A DNA stretch of 64,000 nt from WS-7 sp036505295 (GTDB lineage: Bacteria; Eisenbacteria; RBG-16-71-46; SZUA-252): NCBI GenBank assembly GCA_036505295.1, contig DASXTQ010000084.1, forward strand, positions 1 to 64,000, in the 5' to 3' direction. A program made the translations under genes and the position numbers. Each line of letters opens with the position of its first letter. The stretch's first letter is position 1. Below the pieces are notes generated by a model. That model had not been told where the DNA came from, made no database searches, and was given only the letters and a program-made list of their open reading frames with translations. Below, in pieces: positions 36,721-45,882 of the stretch.

Positions 36721-39414
36721 TCACTTCGCGCCGCCGAGCCCGAATCGCTGGCCCACGGCGATTTGCACCGACCCGTCGAGGTCCTTTGGCAAGGAAGGCC
36801 TCAAATGCTGCACGCGATCGAGGCGTCCTTCCAGGGACACGGCATTGTCCCCGAGACCCGCGACACGCAGCAGCGCGACTTGGAGCCGGGCCGAGTACCG
36901 GTCCTCTCTCGTGCCCTGGAGATCGTAGGTTCGGGTAGACCCGGCGAAGAAGGGCGTGATCAGAAGGCGGCTCGCGATCGCTTCCCATCGCGCCTCGAAG
37001 GAGCCCTGAATCGTCGTGTCGGTGAGATTGAGATCGCCCAGGCGGTTCTGCTCCAGTCCCAGCGCGAGGCTGCTCACGACGCGCCCCGGATGCCGCCGGG
37101 TGGTGACGAGCGATCCCGACAGGACTCGCCGCTTCGTCGCGGCTCTCATCGCGTCGTTGATGAAGGTGACGTCGAAGCGCGCGGTCGTCCGCCCGCCGAG
37201 CGGCTCCGCGACCGTGTACTCCGTCGCGACCCTGTGTTCCGTGAAATCGGTGTTCGCGCCGCGATGGGTCACGCGCACAAGCGACGGGGTCACCCAGCTG
37301 ACCTGATTCATCTCGAGCCTCCCGCCGACCGTCCCGGTCTGAACGCGCACGATCGGCTCGAGGCCGGTTCGCTCGGCGGGCTCTTCGGAGCGGAAACTGC
37401 CGAAGAGGTTCCATTTCCAAATACTGCGCTTGAGCTGCGCGAACCCGCCGCGGCGATCCGACAGCGCGTACGGGTTCAGCGCGGTCGCGAGCGCCGGCTG
37501 GTAGGAAAACGCCTGCCCGAGTGCTTCGAATCCGGCGGCGGCGCCCTTTAGCTCGCCGCGCCATGCCGTGCGCGAGCGGCCTTCCTCGACGCCCGCGATC
37601 TTCCGGTGTCGCACCGTGGCCGCGTCTCCGACGATCGCCCATGTCCCCGGAAGATCGACGCGGGCCATGCCGCCGTAGATCGCGCGGGTTCGCGTCTGCG
37701 TCTCGACCCCGCCCGGCGTAGGGTCTTCGTGGGTGTAGCCGCCGTAGAGTGTCGCCTGGAGGCGGTCGCGGAGCAGCGATCGGCGCAGGCGTGCGGCGTA
37801 GAGATCGGACTCCGGCTCGCGTAGGGGGCCGCCGGCCGACATCGGATGCGACGCGAGCGCCACGTAGCCGTCGAGATCGCCGAGAGGAGAGCCGTGCCAT
37901 GCCGCCTGGGCGCTCCTCCGCGGCACGGGGCTCATGAGGAGCGGCGTCTCGCCGGCGCCCGCGGGGGCGGCGTCGCTCCACTCGAGCTGAGCGTTCCGTG
38001 CGGCGTAGCGAAGCTTCATGTGTTGCGGCGCCCCCCGACCGTTCCCGACCTCGTCGAACCTGAGCCGCATCGAGACCTCCGCCTCGAGGCGGCGTGTCGG
38101 GGATAGATCGTAGCCCGCGTTCCACGCTCCCCATCCCGTCGCGGAGCGATCCTCATCCCGAAAGCGCGAGCGCCCCTCGGCGAGCCAGGTCAACGATCCC
38201 TTGAGCCGCCGTGGGGCTTCGGCCGGCGGCTCAGGGGATTTCCACGCTGGAGGCTCGAGCCCGCTAGGCGGAGCAGTACAGATGAAGGAAACCGGGCTCG
38301 CCGCGACGGGCTGGGGCGCCTCGACCTTGAACTGGAGCCGGTGCTCCCCGAGCCTTCGCGTGGGCAGCGGTCCCCGCATCGTGACCGCGACCGGACGCCC
38401 GGCCTCCATGTAACCCTCCTCGATCGAGACGAGATCCCCATCCATGTAGAAGGCGCCGCGAAATGCGCCCGTTCCGTTCCCGGTTACGACGGCGCGCGGA
38501 AGGATCGTATCCCCCGCGGCGAAGGCAGCGCCATGGAGCGGCCATTCCAGAACGGCCGAGACCACGAGCACGTCGGAGGCGATCGCCGGCAGCACGCTGG
38601 CCTGATGGCACGCGACGCTCGTCGAGTCGATGCGGAAGCACGCGTCCACGACGACCGAGGAGGACGTTTCGTCGGTTCCGTAGAACGTCAGGCGCACGCC
38701 CAGCGTTCCTTGGGGAATGATGCGCGCGACGCTCCCGGGGAGCGTGACGGGCGCGGCGAGGTTCACGGCTCCATTGCGTCGAAGGAAGATCGAGATCGGG
38801 AGGGTGTATTCATAGAAGGGCGTGACGGAGTCGTCGAGCGGCGTGGGCTCGGTGTTGAGAACCGTGGGGGAGGGTATGAACTGCACGCGCGCCGAAGTGA
38901 ATGAGACGTCGGTGCCCGCCAGCTCCCGTACCGGGATCGGGACCGGCAAGGTGACATCGGGCGTCAACGCGAGGCCCACGTCGCCCGCCTGCACCCGCTC
39001 GACCCTGGATGGGGCCAGGGTCGCGAAGTAATACGCCTGGTTGTAATACGTCGGGTTTCCGTAATACGTGCTGTCGACGTCCTGAAGCAGGTTGATCTTC
39101 ATCCCGAATTGATGTCCGAATTCGAGAGGCAGGAGCGGTGTGATGTAGAGCGTGTCGCCCAGCGGTGACCAGCGGTCCGGCGAGGTTGTGATGGTTCCAC
39201 CCCCGCCGCTTGTAAGGTCGGCGACTGAATACGAGACGTGCTTCGCCGTGGGACGGTCGAACGCGAAGATGAGGATCGCGTTCGACGGCACGCGGTCGGC
39301 TCCGTCCGCTGGATACGTGGCCACGATCCTCGGCTGCGCGAGGGACGTGCCGGCGGCAAGAAGAAGCGCCGCGGGAATTCCGAAGGCGGTGAAGCGTCTG
39401 AACTTCGAGCTCAA
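36721..39414 (-). CDS. large secreted Ig-like plus outer-membrane barrel protein
   Basis: 897 aa. The signal peptide is AFGIPAALLLAAGTSLAQ. The N-terminal domain reads IVATYPADGADRVPSNAILIFAFDRP, the usual opening of bacterial Ig-like (Big_5/SbsA) domains. A Pro-rich hinge near residue 390 leads to about 500 residues of alternating aromatic/charged strands (RYAARNAQLEWSD, LQATLYGGYTHEDP, SVQIAVGQRFGL), which look like a 16-or-more-stranded barrel. Probably an outer-membrane protein with a periplasmic or surface Ig module. Function unknown. Confidence 0.75.
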   Translation of the reverse strand: MSSKFRRFTAFGIPAALLLAAGTSLAQPRIVATYPADGADRVPSNAILIFAFDRPTAKHVSYSVADLTSGGGGTITTSPDRWSPLGDTLYITPLLPLEFGHQFGMKINLLQDVDSTYYGNPTYYNQAYYFATLAPSRVERVQAGDVGLALTPDVTLPVPIPVRELAGTDVSFTSARVQFIPSPTVLNTEPTPLDDSVTPFYEYTLPISIFLRRNGAVNLAAPVTLPGSVARIIPQGTLGVRLTFYGTDETSSSVVVDACFRIDSTSVACHQASVLPAIASDVLVVSAVLEWPLHGAAFAAGDTILPRAVVTGNGTGAFRGAFYMDGDLVSIEEGYMEAGRPVAVTMRGPLPTRRLGEHRLQFKVEAPQPVAASPVSFICTAPPSGLEPPAWKSPEPPAEAPRRLKGSLTWLAEGRSRFRDEDRSATGWGAWNAGYDLSPTRRLEAEVSMRLRFDEVGNGRGAPQHMKLRYAARNAQLEWSDAAPAGAGETPLLMSPVPRRSAQAAWHGSPLGDLDGYVALASHPMSAGGPLREPESDLYAARLRRSLLRDRLQATLYGGYTHEDPTPGGVETQTRTRAIYGGMARVDLPGTWAIVGDAATVRHRKIAGVEEGRSRTAWRGELKGAAAGFEALGQAFSYQPALATALNPYALSDRRGGFAQLKRSIWKWNLFGSFRSEEPAERTGLEPIVRVQTGTVGGRLEMNQVSWVTPSLVRVTHRGANTDFTEHRVATEYTVAEPLGGRTTARFDVTFINDAMRAATKRRVLSGSLVTTRRHPGRVVSSLALGLEQNRLGDLNLTDTTIQGSFEARWEAIASRLLITPFFAGSTRTYDLQGTREDRYSARLQVALLRVAGLGDNAVSLEGRLDRVQHLRPSLPKDLDGSVQIAVGQRFGLGGAK

Positions 39415-39488
39415 GAGGGAAAGCCCTTCGCGGGGAGGGGGATTGGGGATTGCGGAGGGGGACGGCGCAAACGTATCATGAGCGGTCT

Positions 39489-40598
39489 ATGCTAGCAAAA
39501 TCGCGCGGTACCGCAACGACTTCGAAGCGCTCCCCCTCAAAAGGCGCGCGAAACGGCTCCGGCCCGAGGGCCGTCGCGGTCCTCGGCGCAACGGGAACGG
39601 TAGGGCAGCGCTTTATCCAGCTCCTCGAAAGCCACCCGTGGTTTTACGTGGCGGAGGTCATGGCCTCGGATCTGTCCGCCGGGAAGACTTACGCGGAGGC
39701 GGTCGGAGGACGGTGGAAGCTTTCGACCCGGATTCCGGAGCGCGTCGCTGGCCTCAAAGTAAGGGGGCCGGGCGAAAAGCTCCGCTCGCCGATTCTGTTT
39801 TCGGCTCTCGATGCCTCGGTCGCGGGGGAGCTGGAGGAGCGCTACGCGCACCAGGGGCATCTGGTGTGCTCGAATTCAAGGAATCACAGGCTCGATCCTT
39901 ACGTTCCGCTCGTCATCCCGGAAGTGAACCGCGATCACATCGAGCTCCTGGACAAACAGAGCTACAACGGCGGGGGGATCCTCACGAACCCGAACTGCTC
40001 GGCGATCGTTCTGGTGATGGCGCTCGCGCCGTTGCACCGCGCCTTCGGCGTCGAATCTGTGATCGTCACGACGTTTCAGGCTACGAGCGGCGCGGGATAT
40101 CCGGGTGTTCCGTCGCTCGACATTCTGGGAAACGTGATCCCGTTCATCGCGGGCGAGGAGCCCAAGATGGAGACCGAGACGAACAAGATCCTGGGCCGCA
40201 TGGGCTCGCGGGGCATCGAGTCGGCCGGGATCGCGGTCAGCGCACAATGCCATCGCGTGCCGGTCTTGGACGGCCACCTCGAGGCCGTGAGCGTGAAGCT
40301 CAAGCGGAAGACATCCTTGAAGCTGCTGATCGCCGCGCTACGCGGATTTCGTCCGCTCGACCGGCTCTCGCTTCCCTCCGCGCCGGCGGAGCCACTTCAC
40401 GTGCGCGATGAAGAGGATCGTCCCCAGCCGCGCCTCGACGTGGACCGTGCCTTGGGGATGGGCGTCACGGTCGGGAGAATCCGTCCGTGCGCGGTCCTCG
40501 ATTGGAAATTCGACGTGCTCGGCCACAATACAATTCGCGGTGCCGCCGGCGCCGCCATTCTGAACGCGGAGCTTCTCGCCCATGCGGGCAGAGTCTAG
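39489..40598 (+). CDS. asd: aspartate-semialdehyde dehydrogenase, archaeal/fungal-type subfamily
   Basis: NADP-dependent enzyme of the Lys/Thr/Met branch. It has the Rossmann motif AVLGATGTVGQRF, the catalytic Cys in TNPNCSAIV, and the His in QCHRVPVLDGH. The stretch SGAGYPGVPSLDILGNVIPFIAGEEPKME is typical of the archaeal/fungal subgroup and not of the E. coli type. 369 aa from the ATG at 39489; an upstream in-frame start at 39450 adds non-conserved residues. Its end overlaps the next gene by 17 nt. Confidence 0.93.
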   Translation: MLAKSRGTATTSKRSPSKGARNGSGPRAVAVLGATGTVGQRFIQLLESHPWFYVAEVMASDLSAGKTYAEAVGGRWKLSTRIPERVAGLKVRGPGEKLRSPILFSALDASVAGELEERYAHQGHLVCSNSRNHRLDPYVPLVIPEVNRDHIELLDKQSYNGGGILTNPNCSAIVLVMALAPLHRAFGVESVIVTTFQATSGAGYPGVPSLDILGNVIPFIAGEEPKMETETNKILGRMGSRGIESAGIAVSAQCHRVPVLDGHLEAVSVKLKRKTSLKLLIAALRGFRPLDRLSLPSAPAEPLHVRDEEDRPQPRLDVDRALGMGVTVGRIRPCAVLDWKFDVLGHNTIRGAAGAAILNAELLAHAGRV

Positions 40599-41196
40599 CG
40601 TCACGCCCGTGAGCCAGACGCGCGATTTCGTTCTCGTGCGCCACGGGGAGACCGACTGGAATCGCCAGCGTCGCGTACAGGGCTCCAAGGGAGCGTCGAT
40701 GAACGACGCGGGGCACGAGCAGGCGAAGGCCCTGGCTCGCGTCCTCTGGGAGGTGCCGCTCCAGGCCATCTATTCAAGCGCGCTCCCGCGCGCCGTCGAA
40801 ACCGCCTCCTACGTCGCGGGGCCTCATCGGTTGAACGTGATTACCGATCCGCGGCTCAACGAGATCCATCACGGCGAGTGGGAAGGGCTCAGCGAATCGG
40901 AGCTGCCCGACTTCGACCTCTACCGGCGTTGGCGTGAAGATCCCACGTCGTGCTCGCTCCCGGGCGCGGAGCCTCTCGCCCAAGTGCACGAGCGCGCCGT
41001 TCAGGCGATGCACGACATCGCGGGGCGGCATCCGGCCTCCGACGGGCTTGTGGCGGTCGTTTCGCATCAGATCGTGCTCGCGCTTCTCAAGTGCCACATC
41101 CTCGATCGCCCATGGAACCAGATCCGCCGCCACGCCCTGGGCGTCGCGTCCTACGAAGTACTGACGACCGGAGAAGGCTTTGCACCGAGACCTTGA
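40582..41196 (+). CDS. histidine phosphatase (phosphoglycerate-mutase-like) family protein
   Basis: 204 aa. The catalytic LVRHGETDWN motif is present with VQGSKGASMNDAGHEQA, YSSALPRAVETA, EIHHGEWEGLSESEL and the second His in VVSHQIVLALL. This matches cobC/phosphoserine-phosphatase-type members. Since it is next to asd and no phosphoglycerate context exists, an amino-acid or alpha-ribazole phosphatase role is possible but unproven. Start either ATG 40582 (inside asd) or GTG 40609 just after it. Confidence 0.88.
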   Translation: MRAESSVTPVSQTRDFVLVRHGETDWNRQRRVQGSKGASMNDAGHEQAKALARVLWEVPLQAIYSSALPRAVETASYVAGPHRLNVITDPRLNEIHHGEWEGLSESELPDFDLYRRWREDPTSCSLPGAEPLAQVHERAVQAMHDIAGRHPASDGLVAVVSHQIVLALLKCHILDRPWNQIRRHALGVASYEVLTTGEGFAPRP

Positions 41197-41239
41197 TGAT
41201 AGGGAACCCGTTGTCACATTGCGGGGTAGAGCTAGGTCA

Positions 41240-42310
41240 ATGACGCGCACTCGGTATCCGACGAAAACTTGGCTGCTCACCGCCTTCGTTTTCACGGCGC
41301 TGGCGCCCGGGTGCGCCCGAGCCACCTCGTTCACGCAGGTCACCTCCGACACGTTGCGTGAGACGGATCCGGCGCCGTCGCCGGACGGGAAGTGGATCGC
41401 GTTCACGTCGGATCGTTGCGGCCACGGCTCGACCCAGGTCTACATCATGCCCGCCGAGGGAGGCGAGGCGCGCCAGCTGACCCACGAGCCCGACAGCGCC
41501 CGCGCGGCCACTCCGACCTGGGCACCGGACGGCAAGTCGCTCCTTTTCATCTCGACCCGGGGGCATCGGTATAACGTCTATTCGATCCCGTTCGACGGCG
41601 GTGAGTCGCGAAAGCTGTCGCATGGTCCCGGCAGCCACCGCTTCGCGAGCTATTCCTCGGACGCGAAGAAGATCGTGTTCTACTCCAATCGATTGCGTCC
41701 GACCGAGCTCTACGGCTTCAACATCTACGTCATGGACGCATCCGGCGAAGAGGACACCGCGATGGCGAGACAGGTGACGAACAGCATGGGTAGCCCAGGG
41801 CATCCGACCTGGTCGCCCGACGGCAACTGGATCGCCTTCGTCGCGAAGGACTACGATCCTGCGAAGCAGCAGACGATGGAAGGCAGCATCCTGTTCACGA
41901 AGTATCACCTGTTCAAGGCGCGGGCCGATGGCGGACCGGAGATACGCCTCAGCAAGGGCGCGATTGGCGGGCAGCCTATCGAGGACACCTGGCCGTCCTG
42001 GTCGCCGGACGGCAAGTGGATCGCCTTCGGACGGCAGGTCGGCACCAAGCGTGACGTCTGGATCCTGGAGGTGGCCACGAACAAGACGTTTCGGCTCACG
42101 ACGGCGGGGAAATGCATCAAGCCGACGTGGACGTATGATTCCAAGTCGCTCTACTACAGCTCGGTCATTGGTAATGGTAATAACGAAGACATCTGGGTGG
42201 CACGGGATCTCACGCTCAAACCCCCTGCTCCCGCGCGAAAGTCTGCAGCCAAGAAGCCGAAAGCCCGAGCGGCGGCCGCGTCCAGCTCCACCAAAACGAC
42301 CCACCGATAG
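41240..42310 (+). CDS. secreted TolB-like beta-propeller (PD40) protein
   Basis: 356 aa from the ATG at 41240. A signal peptide with a lipobox-like end (LLTAFVFTALAPGC) precedes repeated WD40-like/PD40 motifs: PAPSPDGKWIAFTSDR, PTWAPDGKSLLFISTR, PTWSPDGNWIAFVAKD and PSWSPDGKWIAFGRQ. This indicates a six-bladed TolB-type propeller. The tail is Lys/Ala-rich. Likely a periplasmic binding module; partner unknown. Confidence 0.85.
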   Translation: MTRTRYPTKTWLLTAFVFTALAPGCARATSFTQVTSDTLRETDPAPSPDGKWIAFTSDRCGHGSTQVYIMPAEGGEARQLTHEPDSARAATPTWAPDGKSLLFISTRGHRYNVYSIPFDGGESRKLSHGPGSHRFASYSSDAKKIVFYSNRLRPTELYGFNIYVMDASGEEDTAMARQVTNSMGSPGHPTWSPDGNWIAFVAKDYDPAKQQTMEGSILFTKYHLFKARADGGPEIRLSKGAIGGQPIEDTWPSWSPDGKWIAFGRQVGTKRDVWILEVATNKTFRLTTAGKCIKPTWTYDSKSLYYSSVIGNGNNEDIWVARDLTLKPPAPARKSAAKKPKARAAAASSSTKTTHR

Positions 42311-42502
42311 CGGGGACAGGATACGTCGCGCATCATTGTCGCGCTTCTGAGTGCGATCGTGATCGTCGGCACTGCCCGAGTTGACGCCTCGGCGGCGTGA
42401 GCCGCTACGCGGGGCAAGACCCCGGTCGCATCGCCGGCGCAGCGAGCCGCAACAAGCCCGGCGACGCCTGCGCCCGCCCCTCGTCCGAGCCTCCTCCCCC
42501 AG

Positions 42503-43669
42503 GTGTTGCTCGACGGCGTGGGACCTATTGCCTGGAACGCGGCGGCCGGCCGCGAGCGCGGCGCCGGCTCCGGCGGCGCGGCACCGGTCTGGCCCGCCGT
42601 TCGTGTGCTGGGCCCTCTCGGCAGCGAGTCTCTGTACGTATTCCCGGCGCGGGGCTCGCGGCCGACTCTTCTCGCGTCCTGGCCGCGCCAGGACGCGATG
42701 GCGCACTCCGTCCGGATCTTCCCGAGGTACCGCTGGATCGTCACGGAAGAGCCCACGGCCTCGGACACGAGCGGGCTGCCGAGCGAGAGGCGGCATGCCC
42801 GCTTCTTCGCCCCTGGCGGCGGGTTCGTGTGGGAAACACGATCGAAGTTCGTGCCTGCCGCCCTGGGCAGGGACCTCGTGCTCGCGCCACGCCCCTCAGC
42901 CAGCGATACGATCCCGCCGCTCGTGCGGGTGCTTCGGCTCCCGGGCGGGAGCCCTCGTTCCTCCTGGCCCGCAATCGCGGGCTGGGGATCATCCTCACCG
43001 CTCGAGAACTTCCTCGCGGCGAATACGATCGGATTGTATGACTCCGTGGGGATCCGGCAGGACGAGCTGAGGCTCCTGGATCTCGAAGGCAAGATCCTCT
43101 GGGCGCGGAGCGTCGCAGCGGATCAGCATGAGTTCGCGGTCAGCAACTTCGGAGATGTCGCGATCGCGAGGGAAAAGCAGCTCCTGGTCTTCGACCGCAC
43201 GGGGGGAGAAAAGCTCCGCGTTGCGCTTCCGCGAAACAGCGTGGGCCGGACCGCGATCACCCCCGACGGCCGCTTCACCTTGGTTGCGGCCACCTCTCCC
43301 GTCGCCCATCGCGCCGAGGGCGATCTGTGGATGGGCCTCTACGAGACCACGCGAAAAACCCCGATCTGGTCGCGGCGCGACCTCGCCTCCGGCGCCGGGA
43401 AGGGCGCCGATGTCCTCGAGCTCTCGCTCTCGGACGACGGCCAGCGCGCGTTGGTTCGCCTCTCGACGGGGCCCGTGCTGCTCTTGGGGAGCGATGGGAG
43501 GCTTCTCGCGAAATGGGTGCTGGAGCAGATCTCCCGGGGGGAGTACGACCCTGGTCTCGTCCCGCGGCGAACCTGGCTCTCCGCCGACGGCACGCTTGTC
43601 GCGTTCACGACGCCCGTCGCCCGATCCCTCCCCGCCGCGCGCGGCTGGCTCTACCGCGTACCGCGCTAG
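42503..43669 (+). CDS. beta-propeller-like protein, possibly separated from its signal peptide by an in-frame TGA
   Basis: 388 aa from a GTG at 42503. It contains repeated four-strand units (LRLLDLEGKILWARSVAADQHEFAVSNFGDVAIA; TAITPDGRFTLVAATSP; ELSLSDDGQRALVRLS; TWLSADGTLVAFTTPVA), the style of PQQ/WD40-like propellers. The same frame upstream encodes a signal-peptide-like stretch (IIVALLSAIVIVGTARVDASAA), then a TGA at 42398-42400, then an Ala/Pro-rich linker running into this ORF. Either a nonsense mutation has cut off the export signal or the gene starts abnormally. No ATG, GTG or TTG precedes the hydrophobic core in that frame. Confidence 0.6.
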   Translation: MLLDGVGPIAWNAAAGRERGAGSGGAAPVWPAVRVLGPLGSESLYVFPARGSRPTLLASWPRQDAMAHSVRIFPRYRWIVTEEPTASDTSGLPSERRHARFFAPGGGFVWETRSKFVPAALGRDLVLAPRPSASDTIPPLVRVLRLPGGSPRSSWPAIAGWGSSSPLENFLAANTIGLYDSVGIRQDELRLLDLEGKILWARSVAADQHEFAVSNFGDVAIAREKQLLVFDRTGGEKLRVALPRNSVGRTAITPDGRFTLVAATSPVAHRAEGDLWMGLYETTRKTPIWSRRDLASGAGKGADVLELSLSDDGQRALVRLSTGPVLLLGSDGRLLAKWVLEQISRGEYDPGLVPRRTWLSADGTLVAFTTPVARSLPAARGWLYRVPR

Positions 43670-43714
43670 CGTCCGAGGATCTCGTCGCGGGGAGCTCGTC
43701 GCGCGGAGCGCTCC

Positions 43715-44131
43715 CTAGCGTACGACGAGGGTTCCCCTCATTCCCTTCTTGGCATGGCCGTCCACGTGGCAGAAGAACGCGTACTCACCCGGCTTCGTCG
43801 GCGTAAATCTAGCGTGCTTGGTCCGATGGAAGCTCATGAAGCCCGCCCCTCGGCTCACCGAAATCCCTGCGTCACCGTCGACGCAGGTAAAGTTGTGGGG
43901 CACGAACAAGCTCTTGAAATGGAACGTCAGCTCGACCGGTTTCCCCGATTCCACGATGATGCGGCTCGGCTTGAAATAGAAGGAGTGCACGTCCACGTCG
44001 ACTACTTGAACTCCCCCCGAGTTGGTCCTCGCCGTCATCTCGCTTACCGGGATCTTGCTTCCGGAAGTGCCGCAGCCGTTCCAGAAGGGCAACAGGAGAA
44101 GGAGGGCGAGCGGGATCGCGGCGCGGAACAT
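43715..44131 (-). CDS. cupredoxin-domain lipoprotein
   Basis: 138 aa from the ATG at 44131 with GAGGAGG upstream. The signal peptide MFRAAIPLALLLLLPFWNGC has a lipobox Cys. Type I copper ligands are clear: His in LFVPHNFTC, then Cys, His and Met in FFCHVDGHAKKGMRGTLVV, as in plastocyanin/sulfocyanin-like domains. It is expected to be an electron carrier attached to a membrane. No oxidase genes are in the window. Confidence 0.88.
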   Translation of the reverse strand: MFRAAIPLALLLLLPFWNGCGTSGSKIPVSEMTARTNSGGVQVVDVDVHSFYFKPSRIIVESGKPVELTFHFKSLFVPHNFTCVDGDAGISVSRGAGFMSFHRTKHARFTPTKPGEYAFFCHVDGHAKKGMRGTLVVR

Positions 44132-44142
44132 GGAGATCCTCC

Positions 44143-45411
44143 TCAGACGGTCAGCGACTTGAATACCAGGCATGCGTTGGTTCCCCCAAAGCCAAAGGAA
44201 TTTGAAATCACCGTTCGTACCGCAATCGAGCGGCCCACGCGGGGCACATAGTCCAGATCGCACTCAGGGTCGGGATGATCCAGGTTCGCGGTTGCGGGCA
44301 AGAATCCCTCCGACACGGTGAGCGATGCGATGGCCGCTTCCATCGCCCCAGAGGCTCCGAGCGCGTGCGCGTGAAGCCCTTTGGTGCCGCTCACGGGTAC
44401 GCGTCGCGCCCTGTCCCCGAGAACTTCCTTGATCGCGAGCGTCTCGGTGCGGTCGTTCAGCACCGTGGACGAGCCGTGCGCGTTCACCGCTTCGATTTCC
44501 TCCGGCAAGAGCCCCGCGTCCCGGATCGCGATCCGCATGGCGCGCGCGGCGTCACGTCCCTGCGGCTGCGGAGCCGTCATGTGGAAGGCGTCGTTCGTGG
44601 TCGCGAAACCCGCAAGCTCGGCATAGATGCGGGCGTCGCGTCGCAGCGCGTGCGCGAGATCCTCGAGGATCAGGATCGCGGCTCCCTCGGCCATCACGAA
44701 CCCGTCCCGCCGGGCGTCGAAGGGCCGGGAGGCGCGCGCGGGGTCGTCGTTGGCCGTCGACATCGCCTTGATCACGGTGAACGCGGCGAAGGTGAGCGGC
44801 GCGAGCGGTGCCTCGACCCCGCCTGCGATCATTGCTCTGGCTTCACCGTCGCGAATCATCCGGAACGCCTCGCCGATCGCGATCGCTCCGGAGGCGCAGG
44901 AATTGGAGTTCCCGAGCACCGGGCCTCTCGCACCGAAGGCGATGGCGACGTTGCACGCGCCGGCCCCCGCGAAAACGCGGATCGCCAGGCTTGCCGGGAC
45001 GGATCGGAGACCGGACTCCAGAAACGCGGCGTGGTCCGCTTCCGCGCTGGGGACGCCTCCGAGCGCCGATCCGATCGTGACCCCGAGCTCGGTTTCCGGA
45101 ACCGCGTGGAATCCCTCGCCGATCGCGAGCCCGGCGTCTTCGAGGGCCAGCTGCGCCGCGGCGATGGAAAGATGACCGAAGCGATCCAACCGGCCGGCGC
45201 GCTTGGGGCTGAAGAAAGAGGCCGGGTCGAAGCCCTGGATCTCGCCCGCGATTCGCGTTCGGAGAGCGGAGGCGTCGAAGCGGGTCAGAGGTCCTACGCC
45301 GCGGCGGCCCGCGCGAACGCCTTCCCAGAAATCCTTACGGCCGGTCCCGATCGGAGTGACGACGCCGATTCCGGTCAGTGCGACGCGGCGTTTGATCGTT
45401 GGGGCGATCAT
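44143..45411 (-). CDS. beta-ketoacyl-ACP synthase II-like (FabF family)
   Basis: 422 aa from the ATG at 45411, which overlaps the SRPBCC stop (ATGA). The Cys-His-His triad is intact: SNSCASGAIAIGEA, NAHGSSTVLNDRTE and GTKGLHAHALGASGAMEA. In the last one the usual GH is AH, with the His kept. The N-terminus VALTGIGVVTPIGTG and C-terminus NSFGFGGTNACLVF are typical. It could act in fatty-acid elongation or in an aryl-polyene/polyketide-type pathway. The adjacent cyclase-like gene and the absence of fabD/fabG/acpP favour a specialised role. Confidence 0.9.
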   Translation of the reverse strand: MIAPTIKRRVALTGIGVVTPIGTGRKDFWEGVRAGRRGVGPLTRFDASALRTRIAGEIQGFDPASFFSPKRAGRLDRFGHLSIAAAQLALEDAGLAIGEGFHAVPETELGVTIGSALGGVPSAEADHAAFLESGLRSVPASLAIRVFAGAGACNVAIAFGARGPVLGNSNSCASGAIAIGEAFRMIRDGEARAMIAGGVEAPLAPLTFAAFTVIKAMSTANDDPARASRPFDARRDGFVMAEGAAILILEDLAHALRRDARIYAELAGFATTNDAFHMTAPQPQGRDAARAMRIAIRDAGLLPEEIEAVNAHGSSTVLNDRTETLAIKEVLGDRARRVPVSGTKGLHAHALGASGAMEAAIASLTVSEGFLPATANLDHPDPECDLDYVPRVGRSIAVRTVISNSFGFGGTNACLVFKSLTV

Positions 45412-45878
45412 GGCGCCGCGCTCCCGACCGTGCCCCTCGCGCGGTCCTCGGCCAGGACCCGGAAGCAACCGAGCGTTTTTTGGACGATAGGCTCGATGAA
45501 CCCACGGGCAATGACCTGCTCGGCGAACCAGGGCCCCAGGACCGGGACCTTGAAATCGAGATCGTGGTCGACACGCGCGCGCGTGCCCCCGCGCTCATCC
45601 GTGAAGCTCCAGAGCACCTCCATGCCTCGGGTGATTCCGCGAACGTGCCGAAACCGGATCGTGCGTCTTTGGGGATCGGCCGTCTGGAGGGCCTCCCAGA
45701 AAACAGGGATCGGTCCGCGGCGGGCGCTCATCGCCGCGTGGGTGGTTCCGTCGTGGCGGCTCAGAATGCGGACGTAGCGATAGTGGGGCAGGATGCTTTT
45801 CCAGCCGTCCAGGTTCGAGACGAGCTCGAACAGGTCCCGGGAAGGCGCCTCGATCCAGATGGAGGTCTCCGAATGCAC
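45408..45878 (-). CDS. SRPBCC (polyketide cyclase/START-like) protein
   Basis: 156 aa. The START/Bet v1-like fold is indicated by SIWIEAPSRDLFELVSNLDGWKSILPHYRYVRIL at the N-terminus, TRARVDHDLDFKVPVLGPWFAEQVIARGFIEPIVQKTL near the C-terminus and the central strand pattern. Members bind hydrophobic ligands or cyclise polyketides, or bind coenzyme Q (COQ10-like). Overlap with the ketosynthase gene suggests they act on the same acyl or ketide chain. Confidence 0.82.
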   Translation of the reverse strand: MHSETSIWIEAPSRDLFELVSNLDGWKSILPHYRYVRILSRHDGTTHAAMSARRGPIPVFWEALQTADPQRRTIRFRHVRGITRGMEVLWSFTDERGGTRARVDHDLDFKVPVLGPWFAEQVIARGFIEPIVQKTLGCFRVLAEDRARGTVGSAAP

Positions 45879-45882
45879 GGTT

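Noticed and set aside
36704..38134. Alternative minus-strand frame of 476 codons inside the Ig/barrel gene
   Set aside because: Out of frame with the gene that has a signal peptide and domain structure. Arg/Ala-rich composition typical of a shifted high-GC frame.
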